Origin: Bacillus fungorum
GTDB taxonomy: Bacteria > Bacillota > Bacilli > Bacillales > Bacillaceae_G
Direction: 5' to 3'
Assembly (NCBI RefSeq): GCF_002746455.1
Contig: NZ_NWUW01000018.1
Span: 1 to 64,000, forward strand
Length of the DNA: 64,000 nt
The notes below the pieces were generated by a model that was given only the letters and a program-made list of their open reading frames with translations, was not told the origin of the DNA and made no database searches. This document shows, piece after piece, positions 7,761-18,203 of the stretch (positions are counted from its first letter, which is position 1; each line of letters begins with the position of its first letter). The translations under genes and the position numbers were made by a program.

Positions 7761-8515
7761 GTTGCCTGTATTAATTCACATATTTCTTCTCGCTTTTCAT
7801 TTTCCAACAGCTCAATGACTTTACTTCCAACGACAACGCCGTCACATATTGTAATCATTTCTTCTACATGTTCCTTTGTTGAAATACCAAACCCTGCCAC
7901 TACCGGTAAATGCGTATGTGATTTTACTTTTTCTAAGTAACTATGAATCTCCTCTTTAAAATTTTGACGTACTCCTGTTACACCTGCTACTGTAACGGCG
8001 TAGACGAACCCTTCTGATTCACTCGTAATTTTTTCGATTCGCTCAATTGGGCTCGTAACGGTAACGAGTGGGATTAAAGCGATATTTGCCGTGCGGAGAA
8101 GCGGTGCAATAATGTCTTGTTCTTCATATGGTAAATCTGGAACGATCATACCGTCTACCCCTGCTTCTATACAGTTTTCGATGAATTGTTCTTTTCCGAA
8201 TGCAAGCACTGGATTTAAATATGTCATGAGTACAAATGGAATTTGCACTTCTTTCCTTACTTCTACTAATGCTTGAAAAATGCCCTTTAATGTTACACCG
8301 CTATCTAGCGCTCGTTTCCCTGCTCTTTGAATCGTTGGGCCGTCTGCGACTGGATCTGAAAACGGGATACCAATTTCAACGATGCTTGCTCCTGCTTCAT
8401 CTAAAAAACGAATTCTCTCTTTTAACTTTTCAAGGCCACCATCTCCGCCCATTACGTACGGAATAAAAGTCTTTTTACCATTTTTAAACACTGTTTTAAT
8501 TTTTTCTACTCCCAT
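7739..8515 (-). CDS. trpA: Tryptophan synthase alpha chain
   Basis: TrpA cleaves indole-3-glycerol phosphate to indole and glyceraldehyde 3-phosphate and passes indole to TrpB through a tunnel. The 258-residue length is normal. [17 protein letters not shown] holds the catalytic Glu/Asp region, PDLPYEE the loop, and VGSKVIE the phosphate-binding end. It is the last gene of trpEGDCFBA, 3 bases after trpB, with AGAGGTG before the ATG. Confidence 0.97.
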   Translation of the reverse strand: MGVEKIKTVFKNGKKTFIPYVMGGDGGLEKLKERIRFLDEAGASIVEIGIPFSDPVADGPTIQRAGKRALDSGVTLKGIFQALVEVRKEVQIPFVLMTYLNPVLAFGKEQFIENCIEAGVDGMIVPDLPYEEQDIIAPLLRTANIALIPLVTVTSPIERIEKITSESEGFVYAVTVAGVTGVRQNFKEEIHSYLEKVKSHTHLPVVAGFGISTKEHVEEMITICDGVVVGSKVIELLENEKREEICELIQATKQKEEA

Positions 8516-8518
8516 TTT

Positions 8519-9712
8519 TTACACCTCTTCCATATAACTTTTTATACTCTCTACATCTTTATCACCGCGGCCTGATAAACAAATGACAAGCCCTTCGTCT
8601 TTCTTCATTTGAGGTGCTAATTTTAATGCGTATGCGACAGCATGCGCGCTTTCTAATGCCGGGATAATTCCTTCTTTTTTCGTTAATAATTGAAATGCTT
8701 CTAACGCTTCATCATCAGTAATTGAATGATAAGAAACGCGGCCAATATCTTTTAGCAAGCTATGTTCTGGACCAACACCCGGGTAATCGAGTCCCGCTGA
8801 AATAGAGTGAGCTTCTTGAATTTGTCCTTCTTCATTTTGCAGAAGATACATCATCGATCCGTGTAAAACGCCAACGCTTCCTTTCGTTAAAGTAGCTGCA
8901 TGCTTTTCTGTATGAACGCCTTTCCCTGCTGCTTCTACGCCGTAAAGAGCGACTTTTTCATCGTGTACGAACGGATAAAACATTCCCATCGCATTACTAC
9001 CACCACCAATACAAGCAACGACTGCTTCTGGTAACTTTCCTTCTAACGCTTCATATTGTTTTTTCGTTTCTTTCCCAATTACACTTTGGAAATCACGAAC
9101 AATTTGCGGGAATGGATGTGGTCCAAGAACGGATCCCATAATGTAGTGTGTATCATGTACGTGTGAAACCCAGTAGCGAAGCGCCTCGTTCACCGCATCT
9201 TTTAATGTGCCGCTACCTGCCGCTACACTTTCTACTTTCGCTCCGAGTAATTCCATTCGAAACACATTTAATTTTTGACGTCTCACATCTTCTTCTCCCA
9301 TAAAGATGACACATTCTAAACCGAGAAGGGCACATACAGTCGCTGTTGCAACACCGTGTTGTCCAGCCCCTGTTTCAGCGACAACTTTCTTCTTTCCCAT
9401 TCGCATCGCAAGAAGTGCCTGACCGATTGTATTATTAATTTTATGAGCTCCTGTATGGTTCAAATCTTCACGTTTTAAATAAATCTTTGCACCGCCGCAA
9501 TACTTCGTCATATTTTCAGCGAAATAAAGCGGTGTTTCTCTTCCGACATACGTTTTTAAATAATGATTTAATTCCTTTTGAAACTCTTCATCTTTCATTG
9601 CCTCTTTATATGCTTCTTCTAGTTCTAATACAGATTGCATTAACGTTTCTGGAACGTATCTTCCTCCATATATACCGTAGTGACCTTTTTCATCTGGATA
9701 TGCGTAATTCAT
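8519..9712 (-). CDS. trpB: Tryptophan synthase beta chain
   Basis: TrpB joins indole and L-serine using pyridoxal phosphate. HTGAHKINN contains the PLP lysine, [10 protein letters not shown] follows, and GGGSNAMG binds the cofactor phosphate. The chosen ATG gives 397 residues starting [19 protein letters not shown] lies 6 bases upstream, and the alternative GTG three codons earlier is part of that site. The start overlaps the trpF stop by 4 bases, implying coupled translation. Confidence 0.97.
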   Translation of the reverse strand: MNYAYPDEKGHYGIYGGRYVPETLMQSVLELEEAYKEAMKDEEFQKELNHYLKTYVGRETPLYFAENMTKYCGGAKIYLKREDLNHTGAHKINNTIGQALLAMRMGKKKVVAETGAGQHGVATATVCALLGLECVIFMGEEDVRRQKLNVFRMELLGAKVESVAAGSGTLKDAVNEALRYWVSHVHDTHYIMGSVLGPHPFPQIVRDFQSVIGKETKKQYEALEGKLPEAVVACIGGGSNAMGMFYPFVHDEKVALYGVEAAGKGVHTEKHAATLTKGSVGVLHGSMMYLLQNEEGQIQEAHSISAGLDYPGVGPEHSLLKDIGRVSYHSITDDEALEAFQLLTKKEGIIPALESAHAVAYALKLAPQMKKDEGLVICLSGRGDKDVESIKSYMEEV

Positions 9713-10323
9713 TTGGAACACTCCTTCGCTTTTTTAATAAATTGTTTTATTTTCTCTACATCTTTCTTTCCTTCTGTCTCTACTCCGCTACTTACATCAA
9801 CCATGTACGGCTGAATAGTTCGAATCGCTTCTTCTATATTAAGAGCGTTTAATCCACCAGCTAATATCGTTTTCTCTCGCAACTCTTTTGGCATATGTGG
9901 GAGTAGTTCCCATGAAAATTTCTTTCCATTTCCTCCGTGAAACTTTTCTTTTGGGCTATCAAACAATATATAATCCGTTTCATATGCTTGAGCATTTTTC
10001 ATATCGGCCTCTGAAGTCACTCCGAGCGCTTTTATAGACAGAATATTCAATCTTCTAATTTGATGATTATCTTCATCCCCATGTAGTTGCACATGCGTTA
10101 ACCCGCATTCATCTGTAATTTTCTGGATCACTTCTACTGATTCATTTACGAAAACACCGACCTTTAACACATTTTCTGGAAGCTCCTGAATGATTTCTTT
10201 TGCTCTCTTTGGAGTGATTTTTCGCTTACTTTTTGCAAAAACAAATCCGAGTGCATCTGCTCCGTATTCGCAAGCACGTTTTGCTGTTTCCATATCAGTA
10301 ATCCCGCAAATTTTCACTTTCAT
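9709..10323 (-). CDS. trpF: Phosphoribosylanthranilate isomerase
   Basis: TrpF converts N-(5-phosphoribosyl)anthranilate to CdRP by an Amadori rearrangement. The TIM-barrel motifs KICGITD (residues 4-10, catalytic Cys), GFVFAKSKR and VDVSSGVE are present. It is 204 residues long, usual for the family, and overlaps trpC and trpB by 4 bases each. Confidence 0.97.
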   Translation of the reverse strand: MKVKICGITDMETAKRACEYGADALGFVFAKSKRKITPKRAKEIIQELPENVLKVGVFVNESVEVIQKITDECGLTHVQLHGDEDNHQIRRLNILSIKALGVTSEADMKNAQAYETDYILFDSPKEKFHGGNGKKFSWELLPHMPKELREKTILAGGLNALNIEEAIRTIQPYMVDVSSGVETEGKKDVEKIKQFIKKAKECSK

Positions 10324-11081
10324 ATGTTCACCTTACAATCTTCAAAAAAGGTACGAATAGAAGATGATGTCATAAGTGCTTCTCCAACTAATACACCTTT
10401 TGCTCCGGCTCGTTTGACGCGAATAATATCTTCCTTTGAATGAATCCCGCTCTCACTAATCCAAAGTAATTTCTCCTCATTTAATCGTTTTCCAAGCTTT
10501 TCTGTTTGGCTTAAATCAACTTCAAATGTTTTTAAATTACGATTATTAATACCGATAACGTGCGGATTTAATTGGATCGCAATTTCTAATTCCTGTTCAT
10601 CATGAACTTCAACAATTGCTTCTAATCCTTTTTCTAGTACGTAACTATACAGCTCTTTTAACTTCTCTTTCGTTAACGCCGCTACGATTAGTAAAATAAT
10701 ATCTGCTCCTGCTTCATATGCTCTATCAATTTGGATCTTATCAATTATGAAATCTTTACATAAAAGCGAAATGCTACTTTCTTCTCTTGCCGTTTGTAAA
10801 TCATGAAAAGATCCTTTAAAAAATTGACCGTCTGTTAAAACAGAAACTGCTCCTGCGCCGCATTCTTCATATGTCTTCACTTGTTTTCGTACATCAACGT
10901 GTAAATTAATATCTCCTTTTGATGGTGATGCTCGCTTTACTTCGGCAATGACAGTAAACTGCTGTAACGCTTCTACAAGTGAACGTGTCTTTCTACTTTC
11001 TTTTAATGGCGTATACGTTTCATATAATGCCACAACTTCCTGTTTCTTCTGGTCTACAATTTTGTCTAAAATCGTCCCCAC
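10320..11081 (-). CDS. trpC: Indole-3-glycerol phosphate synthase
   Basis: TrpC closes the indole ring from CdRP. Motifs include [37 protein letters not shown] and VLVGEALM. At 253 residues it is a stand-alone enzyme, not a TrpCF fusion. It sits 1 base after trpD in the operon. Confidence 0.97.
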   Translation of the reverse strand: MGTILDKIVDQKKQEVVALYETYTPLKESRKTRSLVEALQQFTVIAEVKRASPSKGDINLHVDVRKQVKTYEECGAGAVSVLTDGQFFKGSFHDLQTAREESSISLLCKDFIIDKIQIDRAYEAGADIILLIVAALTKEKLKELYSYVLEKGLEAIVEVHDEQELEIAIQLNPHVIGINNRNLKTFEVDLSQTEKLGKRLNEEKLLWISESGIHSKEDIIRVKRAGAKGVLVGEALMTSSSIRTFFEDCKVNI

Positions 11082-11082
11082 T

Positions 11083-12108
11083 TTAATTCACCCTTTCTAA
11101 TTTTTCATTGCTTGCTGCAATTAATAAGTTTAGTTTGGCTAATGCTTTTCCAGAGTCAATGCTATATGCCGCTAGCTTAATTCCTTCTTCAATCGTTTCT
11201 GTTTTTCCATTTGCGAAAAGGGCTAGACCTGCATTTAATAAAATAGTATCGCGGTAAACACCCTTTTCACCGCTTAATACTCCGATCGTAATCTTTGCAT
11301 TTTCTTTCGAATCCCCGCCTATTATTTCTTCATTTTTCACTATTGAGAAACCATATTTCTCAGGTTCAATACTCGTTTCCACTATTTCATTATCTTTTAA
11401 AATGACAACATGATTCTCTCCTTGCAATGATGCTTCATCTAAAAATCCACTTCCGTTTACGACAAGCGCTTGTTTTCTTCCTAGTTTCTGTAATACTTGC
11501 GCAACTGGTAATAACATATCTCGTTTATAAATGCCGACAAATTGTGTTTCTAAATTCACCGGATTTGTTAAAGGGCCAATTAAGTTAAAGATTGTCGGCA
11601 CGTTCAATTCTTTTCTTATTTTCATAATGCGCCTTAATGCTGGATGCATCGCTGGTGCGAATAAAAATGCGATTCCGACATGCTCTAATAAATAATCAAT
11701 TTCGTTTGGCGTACTACTAATATTTACACCGAGTTCTTCTAATAAATCTGCACTTCCTGTTTTACTAGAAACAGCACGATTACCATGTTTTGCAACCTTT
11801 ACGCCAGCTCCTGCCAGTACAAATGCCGATGTTGTACTAATATTAAACGTTTGGGCACCGTCACCACCCGTCCCACAATTGTCCATGGCTCCTTGTATAT
11901 GGTTCGAAAACGGTAATGCCTTTTCACGAAGAGCTCGAACGAGACCGTATATTTCTTCTGCTGTTTCACCTTTCGCTTTCAGTAAGACTAAGAAAGCTGC
12001 AATTTCACTTTCCAATATGTTTTCATTTAATAAAAGAAGCCCTGCTTTATACATTTCCTCTTCTGTTAAATGTTGTCCCTCCACTAATTTACGAAGATAG
12101 TTATTCAT
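11083..12108 (-). CDS. trpD: Anthranilate phosphoribosyltransferase
   Basis: TrpD transfers the phosphoribosyl group from PRPP to anthranilate. The diphosphate loop [14 protein letters not shown], the motif [20 protein letters not shown] and NPTSP-like [15 protein letters not shown] are all visible. Its 341 residues match the family. The start overlaps trpG by 4 bases (ATGA type). Confidence 0.97.
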   Translation of the reverse strand: MNNYLRKLVEGQHLTEEEMYKAGLLLLNENILESEIAAFLVLLKAKGETAEEIYGLVRALREKALPFSNHIQGAMDNCGTGGDGAQTFNISTTSAFVLAGAGVKVAKHGNRAVSSKTGSADLLEELGVNISSTPNEIDYLLEHVGIAFLFAPAMHPALRRIMKIRKELNVPTIFNLIGPLTNPVNLETQFVGIYKRDMLLPVAQVLQKLGRKQALVVNGSGFLDEASLQGENHVVILKDNEIVETSIEPEKYGFSIVKNEEIIGGDSKENAKITIGVLSGEKGVYRDTILLNAGLALFANGKTETIEEGIKLAAYSIDSGKALAKLNLLIAASNEKLERVN

Positions 12109-12692
12109 ACCCTTTCCTCCTCTTTCACTTCGCCTAAAAAGGCGCGTATTAACTTTCCGCCTTCTTCTGTCGCAATTGATTCCGGATGAAACTGTAATCC
12201 GAAGAGCGGATAATAATTGTGACGAACTGCCATTATTTCTCCGTCATCCATTGCAGTTGCTAATACATCAAAACATTGTGGTAAACTCGTTTGTTCTGCA
12301 ACAAGGGAATGATAACGCATCGCTGTTAGGGGTTGCGTCACATATGAAAAAATCGATGTCCCGTTATGTTTCACACGCGATGTTTTTCCATGTTTAATGC
12401 GCTCTGCTCTAACAATTTCTCCGCCAAATGCCGATATGATTGCTTGATGGCCGAGGCAGATACCTAATATGGGAACGTTCTTATAAAAATGACGAATGAC
12501 TTCGATACAAACACCAGCATCTTCTGGCTTTCCTGGTCCTGGTGAAAGCACAATTCCTTTCGGCTTCATTTCTTTTAATTGTTCTATCGTTATTTGATCA
12601 TTTCTTACGACAACAATTTCTTCCTCATATTCGCCTAATAGTTGATACAAGTTATATGTGAATGAATCGTAATTATCAATCAGTACAATCAT
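12105..12692 (-). CDS. trpG: Anthranilate synthase component II, glutamine amidotransferase
   Basis: TrpG releases ammonia from glutamine for TrpE. The class I amidotransferase triad is visible: C79 in [10 protein letters not shown], and H169 and E171 in FHPES. At 195 residues it is a single-domain protein. It could also serve PabB, as B. subtilis PabA does, but position inside the trp operon and 4-base overlaps on both sides favour TrpG. Confidence 0.95.
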   Translation of the reverse strand: MIVLIDNYDSFTYNLYQLLGEYEEEIVVVRNDQITIEQLKEMKPKGIVLSPGPGKPEDAGVCIEVIRHFYKNVPILGICLGHQAIISAFGGEIVRAERIKHGKTSRVKHNGTSIFSYVTQPLTAMRYHSLVAEQTSLPQCFDVLATAMDDGEIMAVRHNYYPLFGLQFHPESIATEEGGKLIRAFLGEVKEEERV

Positions 12693-14107
12693 TTCATTAC
12701 CTCCAAAAGCGCCCTCGCTTTATTTAACGTTTCTTCATATTCAGCAACTGGGTCTGAATCGTAGACGATACCCGCTCCTGCCTGAACGTATGCTTTCTCA
12801 TCTTTCACAACCATCGTTCGAATGGCAAGCGCCATATCAAGATTCCCTGAAAAACTAACGTATCCAACCGCACCGGCGTATACATTTCTTTTTTCATTCT
12901 CTAGCTCATTTACAATTTCCATTGCCCTAATTTTCGGAGCACCTGATACTGTCCCCGCTGGTAAGCAATACGCTAATGCATCAAATCCGCTCATCTGTTT
13001 CCGCAATATTCCGTAAACTTCAGATACAATGTGCATAACGTGAGAGTATTTTTCTACTTTCATATATTTATCTATCGTAACTGAGCCGATTTCACTCACT
13101 CTACCTATATCATTCCGCCCAAGATCGACAAGCATCATGTGCTCCGCTCGTTCTTTCTCATTTTCTAACAGTTCTTTTTCGATTTCCGTATCTTCCTGCT
13201 TCGTTTTCCCTCTCGGCCTCGTACCGGCAATTGGGTTCGTCATCACTTTATCGCCCCGTACTGATAGCAAACTTTCTGGCGAGGATCCGAGTACAACATA
13301 GTCTTGAAAATCAATATAAAACATATATGGCGACGGATTCGCAATGCGCAATTTACGGTATAAAGCGAAAGGGTCATCAATACATTCACTTTGTAAACGC
13401 TGAGATAATACGACTTGGAATATGTCCCCGGCGCGAATGTATTCTTTCGCTGTTTCTACCATCAAGCAAAATTCTTTTTCCGTTATAGAAGAAGTGAATG
13501 ATAATGTTGATCTTATTTCCGTTACTTCAGCCTCTTCCCCCTTTAACACTTGCTCTTTGTATACTTGCAATCTTTCATATACTTCTTCATAAGAAGCTAC
13601 ATCATCTTCCCTGCATACATATACAAATAATAATTTTTGGCGTAAGTGGTCATACACGATAAACTCACGATATAGTAAAAGATGTACTTCTGGAATATTT
13701 AATGGGTCGTGTAAATCCACGCCTATATTTTCATATTGCCGAATGACGTCATAGCCAATATAACCAACTGCTCCTCCGCAAAATGGAAATGGGCTGTCTA
13801 CTTGAGCTGACGCGATCACTTCTTCTAATACTTGAAGTACGTTACCTTGCAACCTTTCTGCCCGGCCGTAAATCGTTCGTTCCACTTCCATACCAACACT
13901 TTTCACTTCGCCATACGGATTACACCCTAAGTAAGAATAGCGTCCTTTATCTTGATGAAGCTGCGAGCTTTCTAATAAAAACTTTTTCTTTCCCTTCATA
14001 CGTCTATATAAAGAAATTGGCGTAATGCTATCTCCTTCTTCTTCAGCGATTACTAAAAATGTTCTTCCCTGTTCTTTTTGCTTCATAAATTCCTCTTTTG
14101 TCATCAT
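12689..14107 (-). CDS. trpE: Anthranilate synthase component I
   Basis: TrpE makes anthranilate from chorismate and ammonia. The N-terminal domain carries FLLESS (the feedback-inhibition motif LLES) and the C-terminal chorismate-binding domain carries GSSPESLL, NPIAGTRPRG, DLGRNDIGRV and AGAGIVYDSDP. The GTG at 14116 lies inside the Shine-Dalgarno GAGGTG, so the ATG at 14107, 6 bases after it, is preferred (472 residues). Expression depends on two tandem T-box leaders upstream. Confidence 0.96.
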   Translation of the reverse strand: MMTKEEFMKQKEQGRTFLVIAEEEGDSITPISLYRRMKGKKKFLLESSQLHQDKGRYSYLGCNPYGEVKSVGMEVERTIYGRAERLQGNVLQVLEEVIASAQVDSPFPFCGGAVGYIGYDVIRQYENIGVDLHDPLNIPEVHLLLYREFIVYDHLRQKLLFVYVCREDDVASYEEVYERLQVYKEQVLKGEEAEVTEIRSTLSFTSSITEKEFCLMVETAKEYIRAGDIFQVVLSQRLQSECIDDPFALYRKLRIANPSPYMFYIDFQDYVVLGSSPESLLSVRGDKVMTNPIAGTRPRGKTKQEDTEIEKELLENEKERAEHMMLVDLGRNDIGRVSEIGSVTIDKYMKVEKYSHVMHIVSEVYGILRKQMSGFDALAYCLPAGTVSGAPKIRAMEIVNELENEKRNVYAGAVGYVSFSGNLDMALAIRTMVVKDEKAYVQAGAGIVYDSDPVAEYEETLNKARALLEVMK

Positions 14108-14131
14108 GCCTTTCACCTCAATCTGAAAAAT

Positions 14132-14420
14132 AAAAAAGTCCTCTACATATCGAAAATATGTAGAGGACGATAAATTTACCGTGGTACCACCTCATGTTGG
14201 ACGCAAAAGCATCCCGCTTTATTCAGGTACAAAATATATACCTTATCCTTGTAACGGCGGAACCCGGGTTGCCTACTGAAAAAATTGTTCAGCATACCTC
14301 TCGTAAGCCCATTCCGTATATGGAACCGTACCGGGCTCCCACCTATCCCCGGCTCTCTGTAACGTCTCCAATATACGTACTCTTCTTACTTAAACGATTT
14401 CATTTATTTAATTTTTTGTA
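14132..14420 (-). promoter_or_regulatory. T-box leader 2 of the trp operon (tryptophan specifier)
   Basis: On the transcript, a stem I region with AGAGAG leads to GGAAUGGGCUU, whose UGG (14312-14310) is the tryptophan specifier codon. 120 bases later comes the T-box sequence GAGGUGGUACCACGG (14193-14179). A terminator hairpin with arms GTCCTCTACATAT and ATATGTAGAGGAC plus a T run (14132-14168) follows. Uncharged tRNA-Trp would favour the antiterminator. Confidence 0.92.
14138..14168 (-). terminator. Attenuator hairpin of T-box leader 2
   Basis: Perfect 13-base arms surround a 5-base loop and are followed on the minus strand by six T. It is mutually exclusive with the antiterminator that uses the T-box sequence. 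Confidence 0.88.
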
Positions 14421-14426
14421 CACAAA

Positions 14427-14694
14427 AAGGGAGTACTCATCCTATAGAAAGGACGGGTACTCCCGTGGTGCCACCTTAATTCGTTACGAATGTAACGCAC
14501 TTTACCGTATCAAAAACAATACGTGTCTCTTGTATCGATGAGATCATGTCGCCAAAGCCTACTTCTTTCGTTTCGGTTTGGAAGCTCCGAAGCCCATTCC
14601 ACATCAATCCCATACTGATTCACACCAACCATCAGCTCTCTGACATGTTCATCATGTGTACTCTTCTTCATCAACGCTTGCATTTTTTTAAGTT
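14427..14694 (-). promoter_or_regulatory. T-box leader 1 of the trp operon (tryptophan specifier)
   Basis: This is the promoter-proximal leader. It shows the same GGAAUGGGCUU with UGG at 14596-14594. The T-box AAGGUGGCACCACGG lies 120 bases later (14477-14463), followed by a terminator hairpin (14429-14463) and five T. The equal specifier-to-T-box spacing in both leaders supports a duplicated regulatory unit. Confidence 0.92.
14429..14463 (-). terminator. Attenuator hairpin of T-box leader 1
   Basis: The outer arms GGGAGTAC and GTACTCCC are extended by GGAC/ATCC-type pairing. On the minus strand the stem is followed by TTTTT. Confidence 0.82.
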
Positions 14695-14700
14695 GCACTC

Positions 14701-14730
14701 ATTATAGACCTGACTTTTTTCATAAGTCAA
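14701..14730 (-). promoter_or_regulatory. Sigma-A promoter of the trp operon
   Basis: On the minus strand TTGACT (14730-14725), an 18-base spacer and a perfect TATAAT (14706-14701) place the transcript start near 14694, right at the beginning of T-box leader 1. Confidence 0.8.
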
Positions 14731-14873
14731 TACTTTTTAAAAAAATTTATTTTTCTCTCCTTTCAATATTATATTGACAAAACAACCTCTTTTTATGTAA
14801 ATATAATAAATACTCTATTAAAAATAAGGTTTTTTGTATGAATATTATATATTAAAAAAGTAAAATGATGTCA

Positions 14874-14887
14874 AAAAACGCTTACAT
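14874..14887 (+). promoter_or_regulatory. Possible cre-like site before putP
   Basis: The right part CGCTTACA fits the CcpA box consensus, while the left part departs at two positions. It lies about 100 bases before putP. This is a weak call. Confidence 0.25.
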
Positions 14888-14989
14888 TTCTGAAAATTCA
14901 TATTTCTGTATGGATTTCTCAGAATAATCATGATAGATTATAAATATGCATAACGCATCAAAAGACATGACAAAAGGAAGGGGAACTAC

Positions 14990-16468
14990 ATGAGTACGCA
15001 GATGTTAACTTTAACTTCAATCTCTATCTACATGCTCGGGATGTTAGTAATTGGCTATTTCGCCTATAAACGAACGTCCAACTTAACAGATTATATGCTT
15101 GGCGGGCGTACACTAGGCCCCGCAGTAACAGCATTAAGCGCTGGAGCATCCGATATGAGTGGTTGGCTTTTAATGGGCTTACCCGGTGCAATGTTTAGCG
15201 TTGGATTAAGTAGTAGTTGGATTGCGATCGGCCTGACACTAGGCGCATACGCAAACTGGCTATATGTCGCTCCTCGCTTACGTACCTACTCTGAAATTGC
15301 AAATAACTCTATTACTATCCCAGAATTTTTGGAACACCGTTTCCACGACAAATCTCACATGCTACGTTTAGTATCCGGACTTGTTATTATGATTTTCTTT
15401 ACTTTCTATGTAGCTTCAGGATTAGTTTCAGGTGCTGTATTATTTGAAAATTCATTTGGCATGAACTATCATGTTGGATTATTCATTGTTGCAGGCGTTG
15501 TTGTAGCTTACACATTATTTGGTGGTTTCTTAGCAGTAAGTTGGACAGACTTCGTGCAAGGAATCATTATGGTAATTGCTCTTATTCTTGTTCCTATCGT
15601 AACAATTATGAACTCGAACGGACTTGGACCTGCATTTGATACAATTCGTGCTGTAGATCCAACACGTTTAGATATTTTTAAAGGCGCTTCTACTTTAGGG
15701 ATGATTTCTTTATTCGCATGGGGTCTTGGTTATGTTGGACAACCTCATATTATCGTACGCTTTATGGCAATTTCGTCTGTAAAAGAAATTAAAAGCGCAC
15801 GAAGAATTGGTATGAGCTGGATGATTTTCTCTGTTGTCGGAGCTATGTTTACTGGTCTTATCGGTATTGCTTACTACTCACAACAAGAGTTAACATTATC
15901 TAACCCAGAAACAATTTTCCTTGAACTTGGAAAAATTTTATTCCATCCACTTATTACTGGATTTTTATTAGCAGCTATTTTAGCAGCTATTATGAGTACA
16001 ATTTCATCTCAATTACTCGTTACTTCTAGTGCTATAACAGAAGATTTATATCGTACATTCTTTAAACGTTCTGCTTCTGATAAAGAACTTGTATTTGTCG
16101 GTCGTATGGCTGTACTTGTTATTGCATTAGTTGGGTGCGCTTTAGCGTTTAAACAAAATGATACGATTTTAGCTCTTGTTGGATACGCTTGGGCTGGATT
16201 TGGTTCCTCATTCGGACCTGCTATTTTATTAAGCTTATATTGGAAACGTATGACAAAATGGGGCGCACTTGCTGGTATGATTTCTGGTGCCACCACAGTA
16301 ATTATTTGGACTCAATTCAAATTCTTAAAAGAAGTTTTATATGAAATGATTCCTGGTTTCACTATTAGTTTACTAGTAATCGTAATTGTTAGTTTACTAA
16401 CGCAACCTTCAAAAGAAGTTGAAGAGCAATTTGAGGATTTCGAAAAACAACATAGTCATAATCTATAA
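14990..16468 (+). CDS. putP: Sodium/proline symporter (PutP/OpuE type)
   Basis: This 492-residue member of the sodium:solute symporter family has about 13 membrane spans. Typical PutP sequence features are TDYMLGGRTLGP, ALSAGASDMSGWLLMGLPG (sodium and substrate site in span 2) and GLGYVGQPHIIVRFMA. It should import L-proline with sodium for nutrition or osmoprotection; motifs alone do not separate PutP from OpuE. The start follows GGAAGGGG and the gene ends in a strong terminator, so it is monocistronic. Confidence 0.9.
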   Translation: MSTQMLTLTSISIYMLGMLVIGYFAYKRTSNLTDYMLGGRTLGPAVTALSAGASDMSGWLLMGLPGAMFSVGLSSSWIAIGLTLGAYANWLYVAPRLRTYSEIANNSITIPEFLEHRFHDKSHMLRLVSGLVIMIFFTFYVASGLVSGAVLFENSFGMNYHVGLFIVAGVVVAYTLFGGFLAVSWTDFVQGIIMVIALILVPIVTIMNSNGLGPAFDTIRAVDPTRLDIFKGASTLGMISLFAWGLGYVGQPHIIVRFMAISSVKEIKSARRIGMSWMIFSVVGAMFTGLIGIAYYSQQELTLSNPETIFLELGKILFHPLITGFLLAAILAAIMSTISSQLLVTSSAITEDLYRTFFKRSASDKELVFVGRMAVLVIALVGCALAFKQNDTILALVGYAWAGFGSSFGPAILLSLYWKRMTKWGALAGMISGATTVIIWTQFKFLKEVLYEMIPGFTISLLVIVIVSLLTQPSKEVEEQFEDFEKQHSHNL

Positions 16469-16472
16469 AGGA

Positions 16473-16506
16473 AAAGCTCTGCTATCGTAATAGCAGAGCT
16501 TTCTTT
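16473..16506 (+). terminator. putP terminator
   Basis: Perfect 13-base arms AAAGCTCTGCTAT and ATAGCAGAGCTTT surround a CGTA loop and lead into a T-rich stretch. Confidence 0.9.
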
Positions 16507-16628
16507 ATATCAAAGTTCGACAATCTTCTGCGCGAATTTAACAATTTCTTTATGTTTCGTTAAATTAAACGTAACACTACTCCTTTATAGTAGTACTATC
16601 AGCACTTATACAGAAAGGGGACTCCAAC

Positions 16629-17027
16629 ATGTTAGCAGCTTTCCAGCAACAACAAACACGAAAATTTTCACCTATCACCAATACTTCTGCGTCTTGTTTG
16701 AGCATACAACCTAATCCACCTAAAATTTCAATTGCTCCTTCTGTTATTTCAGTCATCGGTGTTCATATGGAAAAAAATAAATTAAAAGTAAGAACGGGAC
16801 AAAGCACTGAGTTATCAGCTTCCGTTTTGCCAATGCAAGCGACGAATAAAGAACTTATTTGGACAAATATGAATGCTGATGTTATCACACTGTATCCAAA
16901 AGGGGATACGGTAACGATTACTGGAAAAAGTGCCGGAAGAGCAGTCGTAATTGTCACAACTGCTGAAGGAAAGTTCCGTGACCTATGTATCATTCATGTA
17001 CAACCTTATATGACAAACCCAAAGTAA
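16629..17027 (+). CDS. Small protein with one bacterial Ig-like (Big_2-type) domain
   Basis: The 132-residue protein has a Pro/Ser/Gln-rich N-terminal 45 residues and then one Big_2-like domain (about 50-125). The pattern is [17 protein letters not shown], an [15 protein letters not shown] strand pair and [13 protein letters not shown]. Such domains usually decorate surface adhesins, but no signal peptide, membrane span or sortase motif is visible. How it would reach a surface is therefore unclear; release by mother-cell lysis onto spores is one possibility. AAAGGGG precedes the ATG. It converges on the PH-domain gene through a shared terminator. Confidence 0.75.
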   Translation: MLAAFQQQQTRKFSPITNTSASCLSIQPNPPKISIAPSVISVIGVHMEKNKLKVRTGQSTELSASVLPMQATNKELIWTNMNADVITLYPKGDTVTITGKSAGRAVVIVTTAEGKFRDLCIIHVQPYMTNPK

Positions 17028-17053
17028 AAGAGTGGCTTCCGAGCTACTCTTTT
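17026..17053. terminator. Shared terminator between convergent genes
   Basis: The arms AAAAGAGT and ACTCTTTT close a stem with an inner GGC/GCT pairing. It overlaps the stop codons of both convergent genes. Confidence 0.75.
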
Positions 17054-17447
17054 ACTTCATTTCAATGTGTGGATTTTTACTTTTAACAAGATTGATGAAT
17101 TGCGCTTTATCTTTAGGAGAAATAATTTCTGTTTGATGCGCGCCGTAAACAATTTCAAGTCGATCAAATGATAAAGCATGAGCCGCAATTGGATTTTTCG
17201 TATTTGAAATTTGTTTTATATCTCGTATAAATATGCGCTTTTTCACGAAACCGGATCTAATAGTAATTGTTTCTTCTCCGACGATGTATTTTGTTGAAAA
17301 CCAACTCCAAATAAATAATATGGCTAACGGAATTGTAAAGAATAAAAGAAAATATTCTCTCCCTGCAAATATGGGAGCAAAACACGCTCCAATGATAACG
17401 AAAAAAATCGGATATAACCATACATCTTTTTTTGATGGAAATTCCAC
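17052..17447 (-). CDS. PH-domain-like membrane protein
   Basis: With the chosen GTG the protein has 131 residues: two adjacent hydrophobic spans (about 12-45), then a bacterial PH-like domain (KYIVGEETITIRSGFVKKRIFIRDIKQI and a later DRLEIVYG strand). GAGGAG lies 7 bases before this GTG; a longer 159-residue frame up to 17531 has no such site. Proteins of this kind are common in Bacillus, but I know of no defined function. Confidence 0.72.
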   Translation of the reverse strand: MEFPSKKDVWLYPIFFVIIGACFAPIFAGREYFLLFFTIPLAILFIWSWFSTKYIVGEETITIRSGFVKKRIFIRDIKQISNTKNPIAAHALSFDRLEIVYGAHQTEIISPKDKAQFINLVKSKNPHIEMK

Positions 17448-17534
17448 TAAACTTCTCCTCTCTTGATTTAAGTCAATGTATCTTCTCTTCTTCCCTATTA
17501 CAATGAAAACAACATTAGAATAGGAGGACATATT

Positions 17535-18203
17535 ATGACTGAACGAAAGTATGCCTTATTTGCTGGCTCTTCTCTTCTTGTTATGGCATTCATTGCATTT
17601 TTTTCTTACGGTTTTGTTCATGGAACTCTCGTTGTACAAGAAAACGCGAATACCACATTCCATAATATCCAAACTTCAAATTCACTTTTCAAAGCAGAAA
17701 TCTTCGGGTGGATTATCATTTTCATTACTGATATTGTCGCCGCGTGGGCTCTTTATTTCTTTCTAAAACCGATTCATACTAGCCTCTCATTACTAGCTAC
17801 CTTGCTTCGTCTTATGTATACAGCGATACTTGGAATCGCTATATTCAATCTAATATTAGTATTGCTACTTTCAAAAAGTACGATTGCGAATCCAGAAGCA
17901 TATACGATGTTATTTCTCAATGCATTCGCATACATTTGGTCTGTAGGATTAATCATTTTCGGCTTACATCTTTTCGTTTTAGGTTATATCGCTTTTCTAT
18001 CTAAACATATACCGAAATGTATTAGCCTACTACTATTCATCGCTTCTATCGGTTATATTGTAATTCACGTCATGAATACGATGTTTTCACAGTACGATAC
18101 AGTGATCTCAATCATACAAGCGTTGTTCCAATTGCCAATGATTGCAGGTGAATTAAGCCTTGCGATATGGCTACTATTAAAAGGGGGGAAATCCATTACT
18201 TAA
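17535..18203 (+). CDS. DUF4386-type six-span membrane protein
   Basis: The 222 residues form six hydrophobic segments with the DUF4386 pattern (an ALFAGSSLLVMAF start, a WALYFFLKPI stretch, LGYIAFLSKHIPK near the fifth span). Function is unknown. Its end overlaps by 8 bases the end of a convergent Crp/Fnr-type regulator gene, a pairing that hints at a functional link. It starts behind TAGGAGG. Confidence 0.8.
   Translation: MTERKYALFAGSSLLVMAFIAFFSYGFVHGTLVVQENANTTFHNIQTSNSLFKAEIFGWIIIFITDIVAAWALYFFLKPIHTSLSLLATLLRLMYTAILGIAIFNLILVLLLSKSTIANPEAYTMLFLNAFAYIWSVGLIIFGLHLFVLGYIAFLSKHIPKCISLLLFIASIGYIVIHVMNTMFSQYDTVISIIQALFQLPMIAGELSLAIWLLLKGGKSIT

Noticed and set aside
14194..14541. 115-codon plus-strand frame across the trp leader
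   Set aside because: The region is explained completely by two T-box leaders on the minus strand.
14510..14698. 62-codon minus-strand frame in T-box leader 1
   Set aside because: It covers stem I and the specifier region; its codons follow RNA structure, and no ribosome site precedes it.
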